Shown here: in pieces, positions 30,503 through 31,725 of the stretch
How the letters are laid out: every line of letters begins with the position of its first letter
Numbering within the stretch: position 1 is the stretch's first letter
Assembly (NCBI GenBank): GCA_002359495.1
Contig: DENB01000057.1
Location: 122,642-154,366 of the forward strand
Origin: Enterobacteriaceae bacterium UBA2655
GTDB taxonomy: Bacteria; Pseudomonadota; Gammaproteobacteria; Enterobacterales; Enterobacteriaceae
Direction of reading: 5' to 3'
Length of the DNA: 31,725 bases
Translations under genes and position numbers: made by a program
Notes under the pieces: generated by a model
Seen by the model: the letters and a program-made list of their open reading frames with translations, nothing else
Database searches by the model: none
Told to the model about the DNA's origin: nothing

Positions 30503-31525
30503 CTAAAGCGCGATTACCCGGTTTTCCTGCGCGCTGCGCAGGGCGGCATCCAGCACTTCAAGCGTGCGGATCGCCTGCTCAGCCGTAACCGGCGGTTCCG
30601 TGCCGTTACTTACCGCGTCGGCAAACGCCTCATAGTAGCGGTGATAACAGCCCTGCGCGGACGGTACCTGCTCAGCGCCTGTTTCACTGTAGAGCGTACC
30701 CCAGCGTTCAGGTTGCTCGTATCCCCAACTTGCAACGTCGTCCACGGGACGTTTGCCGGCGAAGATCGCCTGGGCCTGGACGTCGGAGCCTGAGGAAACA
30801 TAGCTTCCTTTCTCCGCATAAAGGCGCAGCTCGCGCGCCGAAAGGTGGTTAAGTTTGCTGGAAGAGATATGCGAATGAACGCCGCTGGCATGAACCAGCG
30901 TGATAACGAAGCTGGCGTTGGTTTCCCCTTCGGGACGTTGTACCGCGTCGGTGCGGGCATAGACCGACCGGACCGGGCCGAACAGCCAGAGCGCCTGATC
31001 GACCAGATGACTGCCCATATCGCGTAGCAGACCGCCCAGCGGGCCGCTTTCAAGCGTTCCCGGATCGTCCAAATCCATACGGTTGTGAAACCGCCATGGC
31101 TTTCCGATCCTTCCCTCATCAAGCACGCGCTTTAGCGTCAGAATATCCGCATCGAAGCGGCGATTATGGTAGACGCCCAGCACCACGCCTTTCGCTTTCG
31201 CCGCCGCCTCCAGTTCGCGTCCGGTCGCCGCGTCGGGCGCGAAAGGTTTGTCAGCGATGACGGCCACGCCGGCGGCGATGGCTTCAAGCACCAGCTCCCG
31301 ACGGGTATGCGGCGGGGTGGTTATCGTCACGATATCCACGCCCGCCGCCAGCAACGCAGTTAGCGATCCATAGACTGGCACGTCAGGAAAATCCGCTTTA
31401 ACCCGTGCTATCGTCTCCGGCGCGCGAGCCACAATCCCGGCCAGCTCCAGCCCTTTGGCCGCACAGATAAAAGGCGCGTGGAAATGTCTGCCGCCCGTAC
31501 CGTATCCCACAATGCCTATTCTCAT
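30503..31525 (-). CDS. Gfo/Idh/MocA family oxidoreductase
   Basis: The 340-residue product has an N-terminal Rossmann fold (IGIVGYGTGGRHFHAPF, VDIVTITTPPHTRRELV) with Lys of VIADKPFA as the conserved catalytic/cofactor lysine of the family (usually EKP), and a C-terminal alpha/beta domain with GGLLRDMGSHLVDQALWLFG, the segment that carries substrate-binding and catalytic residues. AGGAG lies 5 bp before the ATG at 31525; an adjacent ATG at 31528 and a long upstream extension are less likely. The family oxidises or reduces sugars, inositols and related polyols with NAD(P). It is YvaA/IolW-like in appearance, substrate unknown. The promoter should lie in the last 200 bp of the window. Confidence 0.87.
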   Translation of the reverse strand: MRIGIVGYGTGGRHFHAPFICAAKGLELAGIVARAPETIARVKADFPDVPVYGSLTALLAAGVDIVTITTPPHTRRELVLEAIAAGVAVIADKPFAPDAATGRELEAAAKAKGVVLGVYHNRRFDADILTLKRVLDEGRIGKPWRFHNRMDLDDPGTLESGPLGGLLRDMGSHLVDQALWLFGPVRSVYARTDAVQRPEGETNASFVITLVHASGVHSHISSSKLNHLSARELRLYAEKGSYVSSGSDVQAQAIFAGKRPVDDVASWGYEQPERWGTLYSETGAEQVPSAQGCYHRYYEAFADAVSNGTEPPVTAEQAIRTLEVLDAALRSAQENRVIAL

Positions 31526-31725
31526 CATCTCTCCTGTTCCGCTGTTATCATCGCTTGTCCGGTTGTTAAAGCTTATGCCAGACGCGCTTTTTTCCCCGCC
31601 GCCGGGCAAGGTAAATCGAACGCTTCACATTGACCCTGATGAATGAATTTAAAAAACATTTTGAACATTACCAGGCTTTTCGCGGAAAGCCCCTTCCTTT
31701 GAGCTAGGGGATGCAGAGCGAAGCG

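Overview
The window looks like part of a large plasmid from an enterobacterium, most likely an Erwiniaceae-type host (Pantoea, Mixta or Erwinia); the host genus is inference. The plasmid call rests on an IncFIB (RepFIB)-type initiator gene flanked by 18-bp iterons, an adjacent origin with DnaA boxes and regularly spaced GATC sites, and a TP228-type parF-parG partition pair. Around this backbone sit catabolic cargo operons, each with its own transport or LacI-type regulation. There are no rRNA, tRNA or CRISPR features.

Layout. 1-3258 (+) is the end of an operon resembling the Rut pyrimidine-degradation route plus uptake: an ABC permease (cut by the window edge), RidA, aldo/keto reductase, RutF-like flavin reductase and RutE-like nitroreductase. 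Converging on it (3302-5398, -) are a second RidA protein and a UbiD-family decarboxylase, followed by a 3' remnant of an SRPBCC/AHSA1-type gene. 5660-8850 holds the replication and partition core. 8850-12396 is mostly non-coding: a hexamer repeat, a decayed vapBC toxin-antitoxin pair, a MerR-like regulator, and about 1.1 kb rich in GAGT/ACTC boxes with several inverted repeats. 12397-14625 (-) carries an exported MRJP/SMP-30-like protein and a GlcG/HbpS-VOC fusion broken by a stop codon.

15346-26963 is the most unusual part. A tightly packed + operon encodes a thiamine-diphosphate enzyme, divergent DhaK and DhaL, a type III (CaiB/BaiF) CoA-transferase, a double-hotdog MaoC protein and an MHS-family transporter, followed by a LacI regulator. 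Converging from the right is a four-gene operon with two paralogous pairs of class I CoA-transferase-like subunits, both lacking the catalytic glutamate of true CoA-transferases, which recalls the ring-opening hydrolase IpdAB. A second LacI gene lies divergent to it. Candidate operators are AAAAACGTTTTT (two copies before the TPP gene, one before the first LacI gene) and TGGGATCGATCCCA-like sites (two, between the four-gene operon and the second LacI gene). Together these suggest one uncharacterised catabolic system: import of an acid or sugar-like acid, CoA activation, hydration, C-C cleavage, and phosphorylation of a ketose-like product. The substrate is not evident from sequence.

28223-31725 holds a metallophosphoesterase remnant, an EmrE-like SMR pump, a small hypothetical gene, an AGCT-rich intergenic region, a hexapeptide acetyltransferase and a Gfo/Idh/MocA oxidoreductase. 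Several decayed genes (SRPBCC remnant, vapB, vapC, GlcG-VOC, metallophosphoesterase) mark this as accessory DNA that has been rearranged repeatedly.
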